A stretch of 64,000 nt of DNA. It comes from Tyto alba (Eukaryota > Chordata > Aves > Strigiformes > Tytonidae). The notes beneath the pieces were generated by a model, which made no database searches, was not told where the DNA came from, and saw only the letters and a program-made list of their open reading frames with translations. The DNA lies in NCBI RefSeq assembly GCF_018691265.1, contig NW_024881313.1, forward strand, positions 34,775,518 through 34,839,517, read 5' to 3'. The translations under genes and the position numbers were made by a program. Every line of letters begins with the position of its first letter. Within the stretch, counting starts at the first letter, position 1. Positions 1 to 11,430 of the stretch are shown piece after piece.

Positions 1-250
1 GTCAGTGCAAGTAAATTTCTCAGTAATTTTGTTTTGCTTTTCTTTTCTTTCTCTTTTCTTCAGCCAGCCAAATTATCTCAATGCTCCCTACAGACCTTCT
101 GCTAATTCCTTTGTTTGCAGTGACAGTTAGTGGAGAAAGAAGGCTGATTAACTGCAGGCTGCCTCTGCACCGAGCCAGCCAACAGTCTAACCAGAGGTGC
201 ACGCCGCGTCTCTGCCTTTTATTTTAATTCTGACCTGCAGGAATGTCATG
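1..250. other. candidate conserved non-coding element
   Basis: No gene is seen. After a pyrimidine-rich stretch (about 27-62) the sequence becomes mixed and complex, with homeodomain-like cores (CTAATTCC near 102, TGATTAACTGCAGG near 145), CpGs near 200 (ACGCCGCG) and no simple repeat or transposon signature. This texture is common in vertebrate conserved elements, but conservation is not tested, so the call is inference. The polypyrimidine stretch followed by CAG near 62 could also mimic a splice acceptor; the frames after it are short, so I do not call an exon. Confidence 0.25.
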
Positions 251-2504
251 GGCCAGAGTTGTCTATTAGAATATATCTAAATTGTGCGTGTGTTTATGTG
301 AGTTAGCAACACAAGCTTCCCACTAATACTGTTAAAACCGATACTCTGCAGATGTGAAAACGGGTGGCATCAGAGTAGCACTGGTCATTTCCTTCATCTG
401 ATGATGATTTGTTCAGCACAGATTGTGGCTGATTATTTTTAGGGAGGGCTCGGTCAGGAAATCAAGTTATTTTTGGCAACTTGGGGTGCTGGTTAAATTT
501 GGGGTGTGGGCATATTTCCCCATTTCTTCTGTTTGCTCTTTCTCTGTGTTCTTTAGCTCATGCGACACACTCCACTGTGGGGATCCCATCTCTTCTAACA
601 GGATTTAGCCCAGTGGAGCTGTGGTCTCTAGACTCTTCACAGCCTGTCAATATTTAGGACTGGCTGGAGCTGGAACTCTTCACCCAGGAATTTTCTGAGG
701 TAGAGTGGAAAATGAACCATTTTGTTATCTCTGAGGGAATAAGAATTTCATGATATTGATATGAAACAGCTGAGAACATATTTCATTTTGATGTCTGATG
801 AAAAATAGCTACGAATCCCTGTGCTGCTTGGCTCTCTCTGCTGCATATACAGACCTCCAATGCATCATCTTATTCTTTTCCTTCTCCTCCACCAGCCATG
901 TTTTTATACTCATGTGACTCCAAGTGCTGTTCTTTGTGATGGAATTGTTGCCTTTTGAATGCATTAGGCAAGCACTGAACATGCAGTGTGTCCCTCCAAG
1001 GACTCGGGCAATGAGATGCCTGATTCCTGGATGACCGATGAACTTCAGAGGGAGAAGGATGCTTACACCCTCAATTCCACGAAGGTGGCAGCAGGTAAGA
1101 TGGATCTGCTGGATCCGATTGTAGCTGGCTGTCTTTTGCTCTCTTGGACATCAGCATCAACAGAAGACAATGTATTTCTGCTCAGGAGGTTGTGACTACA
1201 AGACACGAACCAACCGTCTGCCAGTGGCAGGTTCTTTTCAGCTTTGGGGGTTGGAAATGGTTGTGAGGTGATCCAAAGCTGTCACTCAATGGCGTGCAGA
1301 AAGATGCCTGGTACCTGCAGTCTTCCCTTCAGTTTGGCACCCACCAGTACTCTTATCACTGCGTTCTAGCACAGTGGTCCGTGTTGCCTTTAGAACTTAT
1401 CCTCATCCTACCTTAAATGCTGCTTTACTTCCACCCCTGACGCCAACTCTTCAAATATTTTCTGCTTTTCTCTTTCCCAGTTATATTTTCCTTGAAGGAG
1501 CAGTAGAAGCTCAGTAGCCACGTCTTCCTGTGTGGGGGCACTGCCTCTTGTCCTCACCCTGTGTTATGCCATGGCAGAGGGATGCCAAAACTCTATGACT
1601 GGTGGTAGGTGATTGCTCCATGTATCGGTGATTTGGTGGTGAGCAGGCTGTATTTTTAGATGTTCCTCAAAACATTGGAGTATCCAGATGTGGCCCTCAG
1701 CTGCCTGAATTCAGCTGGAGAATGGACCAGTGCTGTCCTCCAGTTCAGTCTTTATGGCATGGAAAAAGGCAATTGTATAAATCCACTGTCAGCCTGCATC
1801 AAATGCAGGAAGAGAGAAAAGATATTGAAGTATATTGAACCACAGAGGAAAAAAACTCTAAGTGCAATCTGCTCCATTAAAAATTTCATAGGCTGTTACT
1901 TTTACAGTACAATTAGCTGTGTGATTTTGATGCTATTGGAAGCCCAGTGCAGTGGATAATCAGAGGCAGAAATGCCTGTGCAGGTACATTTGCAGAAAAT
2001 CTTTAGGTTTTAGCTGCTTTTTATGTGTTCCCGAGCACTCTTGTAAGTCCACGACTGTTGATCCCTTCCCTTCAGCTTCACTTTCCTCCTTTGCTTGTGT
2101 TTTCTTCCACAACTTCAACAAGCCCCAGCCCCTGTGCCTTGATGTCTTTGTTCTTTGTGCAGCTGCTTTGGGAGGGAGGCACAATGAGACCTGTCAGCGG
2201 TGGGGAACAGGACGGTGGTGGGCGAGGGGCTGCCAGGGGAAGGGGGAAGGCTTTTGTCAGGAGGGAGTGTTTGCTACCTTTGATGCCAATCATTTTGGAA
2301 GAGTTAATGCTGACATGGAAAGCAGCGAGAGGGCTTTTCATGTGAATTCTGATGAAAAGAAAGGAATCCCGAGAGCCACATAAGCACGTTTCCATGGCTG
2401 AATGCTTCGTACTAAGTCTGCGATTTCTTTTTAATGCAAACTGATGGCCATTTTTTTTTACTGCAAGACCTGGGGAAAACTGCCCATTTATTTGATAAAG
2501 GGCC
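251..2504. other. non-coding stretch, nothing recognised
   Basis: Unique-looking DNA of ordinary composition. Short overlapping frames on both strands around 1952-2395 (up to 143 codons) have no recognisable domain and overlap each other in several frames, which points to a GC-richer patch rather than a gene. No promoter, RNA gene or transposon end is supported. Confidence 0.5.
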
Positions 2505-2560
2505 TGATTCCGGTCTTGCTTGCACCAGATGTGCAGGAGTTGGCATCAGGGGATAGGCTC
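2505..2560. repeat. remnant of an ancient amniote interspersed repeat
   Basis: The text beginning GGGCCTGATTCCGGTCTTGC and continuing through 'caccag..gtgcaggagt' follows the arrangement I recall for an old palindromic repeat shared by reptiles, birds and mammals (gggcctgattct...acaccagtgt...ggagt). Only one arm is recognisable here. I cannot name the family with certainty. Confidence 0.4.
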
Positions 2561-4935
2561 TGCCTCACACCTGAACTATTGTGGGGCTTTTCTTCAGCAG
2601 AGAAATGTTTTGGGTTTACTTTTTGCATGACTCAATGCATGTCATTGTGAGGACTCTCAACCATGAGACTTGCTTCGAAGCAATAAGAAGGATTTTACCA
2701 CCTTATGTTTGAAACAGTTGAGCACCCTGGTTGGATGCTTATGCCCTAAGGCTCAGATCTTCCAAATCTTAGCAGAAATTTTCAGTAGGCAGGGGGATAA
2801 CCTTGTTTAATGAAAGCTGCAGACAAATAAGAAGGCAGACCCTGATTTTTCACATATGTTGTGTGTGTTCTTGCAGCTGGGTGGATAATCTTGGCTCATG
2901 TAGCCACACAGCATGGGAGGTGAACACTGTGAGTGGACATGCACACATGGTGGGAGCATGAGTCAGGCGTGCATTTATATGCATGCCAGTGACCAGCCAT
3001 TTCACTGATTAATTAGACAGCCCTGTGAAAGTTGCTGGCCTCTTTCTTCTCCCATCCCAAAGCCCAGAGTTTAGTGTCATGCAATTGCACAAGAATCACT
3101 AACGAGAAAAAAAAAAAAAAAGAAGTTCTTATTCCTTCTGGCTGAAAAAGATAAATTTCCTTAAAAGCCCAGACCCTGACATTTCAGAGAACTAGAGCTG
3201 AGCACAAAGAATATGTATTGTTTCTAAACCGATGCAAAAAAAAAAAAAAAAAAAATCTACTTCTCAAGCAAATCTCATGATTTCCAAACCTGGCTCACGG
3301 TGACAATGCCAAGCCTCTGTTGTCAGACTGCTAAAAAATCTCATTCAGTTTCATCCAAATACCAAAAAAAATTAACAAAATCAGATCAGTCTCCCGAATC
3401 TGGACAGAGGTTATATCTTTTGTTATGATGCTGTGCTTTAAAAGTAGAAATAGAGGCGGGAGGCTGAGCTACAACACCAAGAAGTCCTCCTGCTGTCTCA
3501 CATCTTTGGCCTTGTAGAGAGCTCCATTATCTTCCCTCTCTCCTAAAATGTCTCTTCACAACCTACTGCTTAAAAAAAGTAATTCATTTCTTAGTGTGAA
3601 GTCACATTGCAAAACAGAGACTACCATGATGTTATTGGTTGTGCACAACAGCCCTACCCCTGTGGTTTTCTGGTATGTCCCATCACTGCTGGGGGTTCTG
3701 TGCCCTGGACACTTCCCCACCATTTTAAAACTGAGGTTTCTCTCCTTTCACCCAGGAAAGGAGACTTCCAGCAGCCAGGTCCACTTCCAGATCTCTTGTG
3801 TGAAAGACCCCAGAGGTAAGTTTTGGACTCACTTGTGGAAATGTGCTGGAGTCCCCAGAATACAAAAGGTGAATTTTCTTTCTAGGCTATTTCAGCATCT
3901 CAACTCACAAATCCTTGGCTGGTTGGGTGCCCTTTGCTGCGTGGGATCAGACAACCAGCCAGGGCTCCCAGAAACAGCCTGGACAGAGCCTGGGGTGAAA
4001 GTAGGACCCCAAATCCCATACTGGAAGGGAACCAGTAACCCTGCTAAGTTGAGAGCACTCAAAGAGCTGCAGAGATAAGAAGGAAAATTCAGAGTACCTC
4101 CTCCCCATGTCAGTGGTTTATTGCATTGCAGTCAGGGTATGAATGGCTGTTACTATATCAGCTATGGTGTAATATTAGAGAATCTAGGCACATGCACCTG
4201 GTAGGTGGGACAGAGCTAAACTGCAGCAGTCCTCTGCAGCTTGAGGTCCTGACTTACACAAAATGCTCATTGCGGTGGTATATTCCCCTACATACGGGCA
4301 CTGCTGTGCTCCCTGCAAGCTGTTTGCAGTGGATTCTGGTAACCAGAGGTTTAGGATATATCATTTTTTTGTTGTTGTTTTTGTTGCTATCACCATGGGC
4401 AACCTGGTACTGCTGAACTGTGGCCAGCGTCTCCAGTCCACTGCATACATATTCTGCTGCCTTCTCCAGCTCTGCTAGAAATCATCTCGCTAGTCCATCA
4501 TGCCAGATGTTTACCAACCAGCTTTTCCTAGTAGAAATTAGTCCCCGTCAGGTAGCAGGTGGCATTTTCTCTCCTTGCTATACAGTCAAAGGCTCTGGGG
4601 AGTGAATATCGTCAGCCTCTCCCACCTGCAGCTATTTCCAATGGGCAGCAGTATGGAACCAGCAAAACCTATTACTTGGAAGAAGAGAGGAAATGAGAGT
4701 AAGAAAAATAAGTGTCTCTAATGGACCCACACCAACAGCAGAACATCCATGTAATTGTAATTTACAGAGACTTCGACTATTATAAATACAGTCTCAAACA
4801 ATGAGGGATATCTATTTTCTGTTGAAGGCAACTGAGCATGTTTCTTTAATGTTAGCAAGAGCTATGCACACCCGGAGAGAGGGATGTAAGGGCAAATGTG
4901 TCAGACAGGCAATGCAGCTTCACTTGCCCAGCTGC
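2561..4935. other. non-coding stretch with two A-tracts
   Basis: Contains a 15-A run (3107-3121) and a 21-A run (3236-3256). No retroposon body adjoining either run is recognised. The 176-codon frame at 3548-4078 on the plus strand shows no domain, signal or paralogue that I recognise and is treated as a chance frame. Nothing else is identified. Confidence 0.5.
3236..3256 (+). repeat. poly(A) run, 21 nt
   Basis: Uninterrupted A run following GATGC. A second run of 15 A lies 115 bp upstream (3107-3121). CR1 elements lack poly(A) tails, so these are more likely expanded mononucleotide tracts than retroposon tails. Confidence 0.95.
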
Positions 4936-4939
4936 TATT

Positions 4940-5228
4940 GCGGAGATAGTGTGGGCAGGAGGGGACATGTTTTGCGGAGGGGTTTGGTTGCGGCTCCAGC
5001 GAGCAGTGGTGTGTACATGTGAGATCTCGAGGCGCCGTTCCCTGCTGATGTGCACCTGGCATCTGCTCTACCTGTGCCAAGCGCCGGGCTGCCGGAGCGA
5101 GCACTGCCCGCACCCCCTGCCCGCCCCCCCTGCCCGCCCCCCCTGCCCGGGCTGGCTCGCCGCGCAGGAGAGGTGTCACGGAGCAGTGACTAAAGCAGCC
5201 GCGTTCAGCAGATTTAGTGGGTGGCACG
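4940..5228. promoter_or_regulatory. small CpG-rich patch (CpG-island-like)
   Basis: A hand count gives 22 CpG dinucleotides in about 290 bp, with clearly raised GC, inside otherwise CpG-poor DNA. It includes GGCGCCG (5031-5037), GCGCCGGGCTGCCGG near 5081 and CTCGCCGCGC near 5157. Such patches in birds often mark promoters, including those of long non-coding RNAs, or GC-rich enhancers. No TATA box or exon is evident, so transcription is not shown. The overlapping frames on both strands here (for example 4898-5251 plus and 4901-5227 minus) reflect GC content. Confidence 0.45.
5101..5149. repeat. 13-bp GC minisatellite
   Basis: Three consecutive 13-bp units (5111-5123, 5124-5136, 5137-5149). 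The last two are identical (CCCCCCCTGCCCG) and the first differs by one base and starts CA. A partial unit (GCACTGCCCG) lies at 5101-5110. The complementary strand has many closely spaced G-runs of 3 to 7 and fits a G-quadruplex pattern. Confidence 0.9.
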
Positions 5229-5249
5229 AAGGAGAAGAAAAGATGCTTT

Positions 5250-8200
5250 GAAGACTCCCCAGGGAGCAGGCTTAGTAGCTGAGGTCTCTGAGGGATGCTA
5301 GATCCTATATACCTATTTATCCATAGGAGTCTGTATGCGCAGGGGTTTACAGTTTTCCCTGGAGATTAGCGACTTTTGCTAGTTTCCCCAGCATATAATA
5401 TTGGCTTGACAACTGTAGCTAACTTCTGGTTCCACTTACTTTTCTTATTAGCTGGGAGTGTTGTGTGTGAAGAGAAGCAGATCGCATTTGCGCCTGCAGA
5501 TCTGAAGGAGGACAAAGGCAAACCAGGAATGACCCCAGTTTCCACTCAGAGCTGGGGGATTTGGGGGAAAACTCTGTGAATAACCTCTGGCTGGAGAGTG
5601 CTGTGGGGGTGTACGTATGCACGTGAAACACGGGTATATGTACATTTATGCATACGGTCGCTGTGTTTGCGTGGTGGGAGTGTGGCCACAAGTATTGCAT
5701 CTGCCTACAGGCACCCAGCATATTAACCTGTTGGCTCGCTTATCAGTTGTATCTTTTGGTGGCTATTTCCCAAATCAGGTCAGCCTGTGCAGAAGTGAGC
5801 ACGGTCTCAGAGGGTTTTGGGATAGACCAAAGGGTTCAGATCCTCTGGTAGCAGAGGCTGTGGTGGCAGGAGAGACAAGCCCAGAGCCCAGCCCCTCATT
5901 GTGCCCAAGGGTCAGGCCCCTTGTAGGAGGTTAGGCTCTCCAGGCACTGCTCTGGTTTTGTCTCCTTCCTTCCCCTCAGTAGCCAGTGACTCCATGTGAT
6001 CCTTGGCTCTGCCACGGAGAGTACCTGCAGGTTTCTTGGTGACCTCTGAGGCTGCTGGCAGCACACGCTCCTGGGGGTACAGGGAGCACTGGTATGTCTG
6101 GTGATGCTTCAAACTACAGAGACACCTTGGTCTCACTTGAACTGCAAATGATCTGGTTCACAGGAGGATGGAGAGCCAGATTTTCAGAAGGCATCAATCA
6201 GGATATCTCTGGTCTCATAGACTGTGACCCCATGGCTTGTGCTGGCTTTGGTCACAGCTTTCCTTAAACCTCTTTTGGAAACCTGAGACCAAATGTGGAT
6301 TCCCAGGGACCACTGACTGCAACCAACATGCAGCATTTTGGCAGGGCAATGACAGAGGCACAGCTGGGATGACAGTGTGTGGGGGCAGACCTGGCGCCAT
6401 GGCTGTGATCATGGTATCTGATAGTTACGTTCTTGTGTTGGTCTCTTGGTAGGGGAAGGATGAGGAATGTGCCTGCTGGTGGCTTGGGCCAGATGTGGCC
6501 AAGGGGTGCTGGGAGCTGGGGAACCAGCAGAGACCCACGGCACAACATCAAGACCAGGAGAAATGGAGCCTGAATCCCTCTTATCTTGCCCATGCCATGG
6601 GGAAGACATGTCAGGACCTGAGAAGAGCTAAAACCTTCTGCTAGTGTGCTGTTCACTCCAGGTAAAAAACACAAAACAAGACAAAACCCCCACCCAAATC
6701 CTTACCTGGTGCCAGCAGCATCCTGACATCAGCTGGGGCTTGGCCCAGTGCTGGTGCCTGTCCTTGCAGGCTTTGGCTGCACAGGAGGAAAGCTGGCGGC
6801 TGCGGAGGGGGAGCAGCATTGGGAGGCAGAGCTGCTCTGCTCTCTCCTTCCTCCCCATCCTTCCCATCCCCCTTCTTTACGGGGTTAATTTTATTTTTTC
6901 CTCCAGGGGTTTACGAACAGCTAGCCGAAATGCGCAGGCCAGCTGCCTGCCGGTGGCAGCAGGAAAACAGGCAGACAAAGCAGATGGACCCAGCAGGGGT
7001 GAAGGAGCACTGTCTTCAGCAGGCCATAGGCACCACTAAAGAGTAAACAGCTCTCCAAAGGGAGCCGGGAGCTAACCCCAAACCCTGTCCTCTCCAAAGT
7101 ACTCAATCACAGCACATTAACAAGAGCGCCTGGACTGCTGGGGAGAGTAAACAATAAGAGGCCTTGCTGGCGGGAGAGTGGGAAAAGCAGTGCCCCCTCC
7201 AGCTAATATTTATTGTAAAAGGGTGTAAAAAGTGGCTTGTGGCTCAGTGTGTTGTCAGCAAGCTGTGGTCCGTGTCACTGCTCATCTCCTTTTGGGACAG
7301 CCACTCTTTCCCTTCCAGGGAGAGTGTCTGTCTGCATCTGCACATGCGTTTGAGAGATCTGCCATGAGGAAGGAACAAAAGAAATCCAGAAGCTGGAGAG
7401 AAACCACTGCCCTCTCCTCCTGGACCAGCTGCAGCTTGGTGGATGCACTCTTGCTTCCCAAACTCGGGCAGGGACTGGTGTTTGGGGGCTGAATTCTCCT
7501 CCAACACCAGAGGCACACGGCTGTGCTACCACCCAAGCAAGCTGCTCCTACGTGGGAGGGGGGAATTGTGTTTGGGGGCCCAGGGCTATTGTTTGGGAGC
7601 AGGAGGGGGTGATTCTCCTCCCACTTGTGCCAGCATGACTTCCTTGATTTTGCTGGAGCGACTCCTGATTTATGCCTAGGAACTGGATCCCACTTGCCGG
7701 GCGCTGCTCTTTCATCTGCAACATTGCAGTGAAGTTTGTTTACAAAGGTTTTGGCACGGCCACAGATTCCTTCTCCCCTTCCCCCCTTCCTCCTAATCAG
7801 CTGCAGTTTTCCCTCTCCTTTTGCTCCTGCTGCAAAACTGATTGACCTTTCTGAGCTGTGTCTGACACATGAACCATGCAAAATCCTTTCTACTCCCCTA
7901 GCCCCGTGCTTGTTTGCTTGGGAACCCGGCTGCCTGGAGCAGCTCAAATGGGTGGCCTCCGGCAACTGAGTTTGCTGCCTTATGGGAGCTGCTTTGCTTT
8001 TAATATTGGTCATCCTTCACGTTGGGTGAATGCGTGTTTTGTGGCTGAGTGTCCCCAGTGCTCTTTGCGAACAATGATGCCATCAGTAAAAATGTGCCTG
8101 TGACATGCACTCGGTCCCAGGTTGCCTTTAAAATGGATCCATTTAAGCAAAACTGAATTTCAAGCCAGAATATGAAAGCTTCTGGCCCAGTGGCTCCCTC

Positions 8201-9042
8201 CATCCCAGCAGGGTGTTTCTGCATGGAAGGAGCACAAAGCGGACTTATTCCTTCTCGGGACCAGACACTCAGCAGAGCACTTTCATGAGAAGCTAATCTT
8301 GTGGCATGCAAGGAGCTAGTCTCACCTGTGGTGCCTTTATTTTTAGCCAGGGGTAAGAGTTGCCTGTTCTTGGCCTGTTGGGCTGCTAAAGGTCTCACGA
8401 GCGCCATGAATTTGCCATAAATATAAACTATTTTTCTTTCTATATCTCTTGAGAGTAAAGAAGCATGGTCTGGTGAGCTGGCTTAAATTGTCTTTGCAGC
8501 CATTTCCACGGGCTCATATCAGTCCAGTGACATTGGAGCCAAAATAACCTTTTGCCCCTTCTTGAGCACCCTCTTGCCACATTTTGGTGCTGGTTCAGCT
8601 TTTTGATGTGTTGTCATATTGCAAGAGCGAGGTTCAGAAGCAGCTTTCTCCTAGCACCACGTGGAAATGGAGTTACTTTCCAGGCAAGGCCAGCAACTGC
8701 TAAAGGTTATCTTTAGCTGTCTGCCTTGTGTTTTAAAAGCTGGAGTTTGAGGCAGGTGAAAATATACAGATGTTTTCTTGCTCTTGTCTAAAGCTGTGTG
8801 TTTCTTGCGCTAACTAGAGTAACTGTGTTATATACCTTGGTGAAACCCGAGTGTTATTTACCTCAACCATCACATATCAGAGGAAATACAAACAGTAAAC
8901 TGTAGCACACACAAGGATGGAACCCTGAGAAAAACGTGCCAAGGTGACTGGGAATGTATCAAAGAGAGAAGGCTGCTTTGGCTCTGGGAGCAAGACAAGA
9001 AGGTTCCATTTCCACAAAAAGACAACAAATTGACCAAAATAA
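5250..9042. other. non-coding stretch, two weak regulatory candidates
   Basis: No gene is supported. The longest open frame in the window (243 codons, 8013 to 7282, minus strand) lies here, but its translation is not recognisable and it overlaps other frames. About 6905-7160 (GTTTACGAACAGCTAGCCG, later AAAGTACTCAATCACAGC and AGTAAACAATAAGAGG) and about 8410-8560 (ATAAATATAAACTATTTTTC, later GCCATTTCCACGGGC) have a complex AT/GC texture like conserved elements, with FOX-like TAAACA/ATAAAC cores. This is only suggestive. Confidence 0.4.
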
Positions 9043-9061
9043 CTGCATGGTAACCATGCAG
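9043..9061. promoter_or_regulatory. 19-bp perfect palindrome (possible RFX-like site)
   Basis: CTGCATGGT-A-ACCATGCAG is a perfect inverted repeat around one central base. It contains GGTAAC, which fits one RFX X-box half-site (RGYAAC), although the two halves overlap rather than being spaced as in a classical X-box. A second odd palindrome (AGGCT-G-AGCCT) follows at once at 9060-9070. Binding is inference. Confidence 0.35.
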
Positions 9062-9171
9062 GCTGAGCCTCCTCAGACATGAAATGTAAAGCGCAAGGGT
9101 CCCCTGAGGCACTCAAAATTTTCTGGCATGTATTTGGCAAGGGGAGTTCTCCTTGGCTGTGTCATACCCCA

Positions 9172-9215
9172 AATGACCTGTACCCAAGGTCACAGATGGT
9201 GGCAGAAGGCTTTCA
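9172..9215 (+). repeat. possible MIR/L3-type tail remnant
   Basis: The stretch ATGACCTGTACCCAAGGTCA continuing into CAGATGGTGGCAGAAGG resembles the conserved 'tgacttgcccaaggtcacacag...gtggcagag' tail of old amniote SINE/LINE families. It is short and divergent, so a chance match is possible. Confidence 0.35.
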
Positions 9216-11080
9216 CAGGACTCGAGGAGAGCACCGGTGTAACTTAACAACAGGATCTCCCTCCCTTTTTCAGGAAAAGACATATCTTCAAATCAAGTAA
9301 AAAAAAAAAAAGCATTTCCTTCACTTATCCCTCCTACGATCTAATTCCTCTGGTGCTGGTGGTGGGCTTCTATTTTCCCTGGGCAATGCATTAATTTGAT
9401 TTCCTCCCTCAAAGGATTATTCCCTGAAAGACACCACTGCCTTCTTCCCCCCAACTTTTTGGCTGCCTCTGGGTGCTAGGGGAATACCAGTGAAAGGAGT
9501 CTTCTTTACTTCAGTCCTTCTGTGCACGCTCATTTTATTTCTCATGCTTGCTTCCTCGCTGATCATTCTTTTTTTTCTCCCCAAAAGATTCTCCTCTCCA
9601 CCAAGAGCTGGTGCTGTCGAGACTGTGCCTGCAGCAGCTGAGCATGCCCCAGTGTCTGTCCCAGGCAGCTGCCTGTCCCTGCCTCTCCCTTGCCATGCCG
9701 ATTCCTGCATCTTTGCATCATTTTCAGAATAAAATCATCAATAGCCACAACAGAGTCCAAGCGTGTAGACCCTGCTGGAGGGCAGTTGCAGAGCTATACA
9801 CTAGGTGTAAGTGTAGAATAATTTGACATCTACAACTGGCAGTGACAAAGCCCTGACATGGTGTGTAGGACCAGTCAGCGATGGGCAGATTTTCTCAAAG
9901 GGTGATAAATATTCAGCAGCCCTCCATCTCCCCTGGACACGGCAACAATTCACTCTGGTGGCTGACAGCGAATGAGGTAGGCTCCAAAAGTGCCCTGATG
10001 CTTTCAGTATACTGTACTGGTTTTCACAAGGTGCCACTCCATCTCAGCCTGGAGTTTAACCCCTGCGATGCTAGTTTCTCTTTTTCCCCATGGCCAAAAA
10101 AAAAATCCCATAATTTGGGATGTTGCATGGGTTTGTCAGACAGAGTCATGTGAAACATGTTGTTCCTTCCCTGAAGGCAGGCAGAAGAGGACAGGATTCA
10201 TTCTGAAGACACCTCAAGCTTGCTTTTCTTTTCCTCATGCCAGTGTCTCACCTCTTTGATAACTTGGCCAGAAAATTCAAGCGGAGCAACGACCTCAGTT
10301 TCTTGCAGCTCTGATAGCTGTTCCCTCAGTCCTCTCCTAAAGTTTTTGGGGAACAGTTTCATCCCAACCCAAGGGCTGAAGGGTGGCTGCTGTGTTGCTG
10401 ACCCTGGGGCCTGGGCATGCTGATGTAGATCCCAGCAGAGGTGAAGAGCCACCGAGGCTTGTGGAAGTGAATTGCGAGCTGGGCTGCTCTCCCCTCCTGG
10501 CTGCTGCACCGTGCTGCTGCGGGGGCTTCGGCCGGGGGTGCCCCAGGCTGGCACAGTGAGATCCGCCTGGGGCAATGGGGTCCCTTGGAGGGGCATCGGG
10601 GGGGGCTTTATATTTCTCCTTAGTGATTTAAGAACGCCTGTCCCCATCTCCATGGCTCTTAATTTCATGAGATTGCATGTTTTAGGGATCTTTAATATTT
10701 TGAGTGCTCGGTTTTCTAAAGCAACTGAAAATGCTGCCTTCCCCCTACCCTTCAGAGAGTCTACCTGGAGGCACCCAAGACAGCCCTTGTTTTTGGGAAT
10801 GGGTCTGCCTCCTTTCTTGGGATTCAGCCAGCACTGGCTGCCACGGTGGCCCCCAACCCTGGAAGGCAAGTCTGGGCTGGAAAACAGGGGCTGAGGAGCA
10901 CACTGTGCCCACAGCTGCTTAGGAGTGGTCTGTCAGCCCAATATACATGCATGATATAATTTCAAGGATAAGAGCTTTCTAGCCAGCATCTAGTGATGTT
11001 GCGGAGTTTCCTTAATTAAAGACTACAGAGTGCTTTGGGGTCCTTGGAAGAGGGGCTCTGTCTGCAGCAAGTCCCACATC
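9216..11080. other. non-coding stretch, nothing recognised
   Basis: Contains an A run at about 9299-9311 and a GC-richer patch (about 10370-10610) that supports a long chance frame on the minus strand (10869 to 10198, 223 codons) with no recognisable domain. About 10925-11030 (ATACATGCATGATATAATTT, later TCCTTAATTAAAGACTAC) is AT-rich with a TTAATTAA core and could be regulatory. Confidence 0.4.
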
Positions 11081-11084
11081 CCAG

Positions 11085-11405
11085 TATTGTTCCCAAAAGC
11101 TGTTTTCCAGCAAATTGCCTTGATTTGAAATTCAGGTGAGTTGTCGGATGAAAAAATATTCTTCCGCACATTGCTCTGACCTCTGAGTTGCCTGGTTTAT
11201 TTTTAAAGACATTACTGCTCCCCTCAGGAACGGCATCTTCCTCTGTTTTATGCTCTAAGGAGGTAGCTCTTTTCATGTTTATCTTTGATTCAAGCATTGT
11301 AAGGAGCAATCCCTCGCACTTATGCGCTTCATTGTATTCTGGCCATGAGAGATTCTCCCCTACTGTTTGTAGCTCTCTTTTCAGTGCAGCTAGTAAAATA
11401 TTTGA
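11085..11405. promoter_or_regulatory. candidate conserved non-coding element
   Basis: About 320 bp of complex, repeat-free sequence ending at a 21-A run (11410-11430). It contains a canonical TCF/LEF core CTTTGAT (11283-11289), CpG-containing words in AT-rich context (TTGTCGGATG, CTTCCGCACA, GGAACGGCA, CTTATGCGCTTC) and no transposon features. Such texture is typical of vertebrate distal enhancers. Without cross-species comparison the call is tentative. A minus-strand frame (11435 to 11016, 139 codons) is primed by the A/T run and is not taken as coding. Confidence 0.35.
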
Positions 11406-11409
11406 ACAG

Positions 11410-11430
11410 AAAAAAAAAAAAAAAAAAAAA
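11410..11430 (+). repeat. poly(A) run, 21 nt
   Basis: Uninterrupted A run after TTTGAACAG. No target-site duplication or retroposon body was recognised beside it. Confidence 0.95.

Noticed and set aside
1..64. Possible splice acceptor (polypyrimidine then CAG near 62)
   Set aside because: No following frame of useful length or recognisable exon; such tracts are common by chance.
3236..3256. A run as tail of a processed pseudogene or SINE
   Set aside because: No gene-like or SINE body precedes it and no flanking duplication was found.
10198..10869. 223-codon minus-strand frame
   Set aside because: GC-rich patch, no recognisable family, overlapping frames on the other strand. Could be tested by conservation, but unsupported here.
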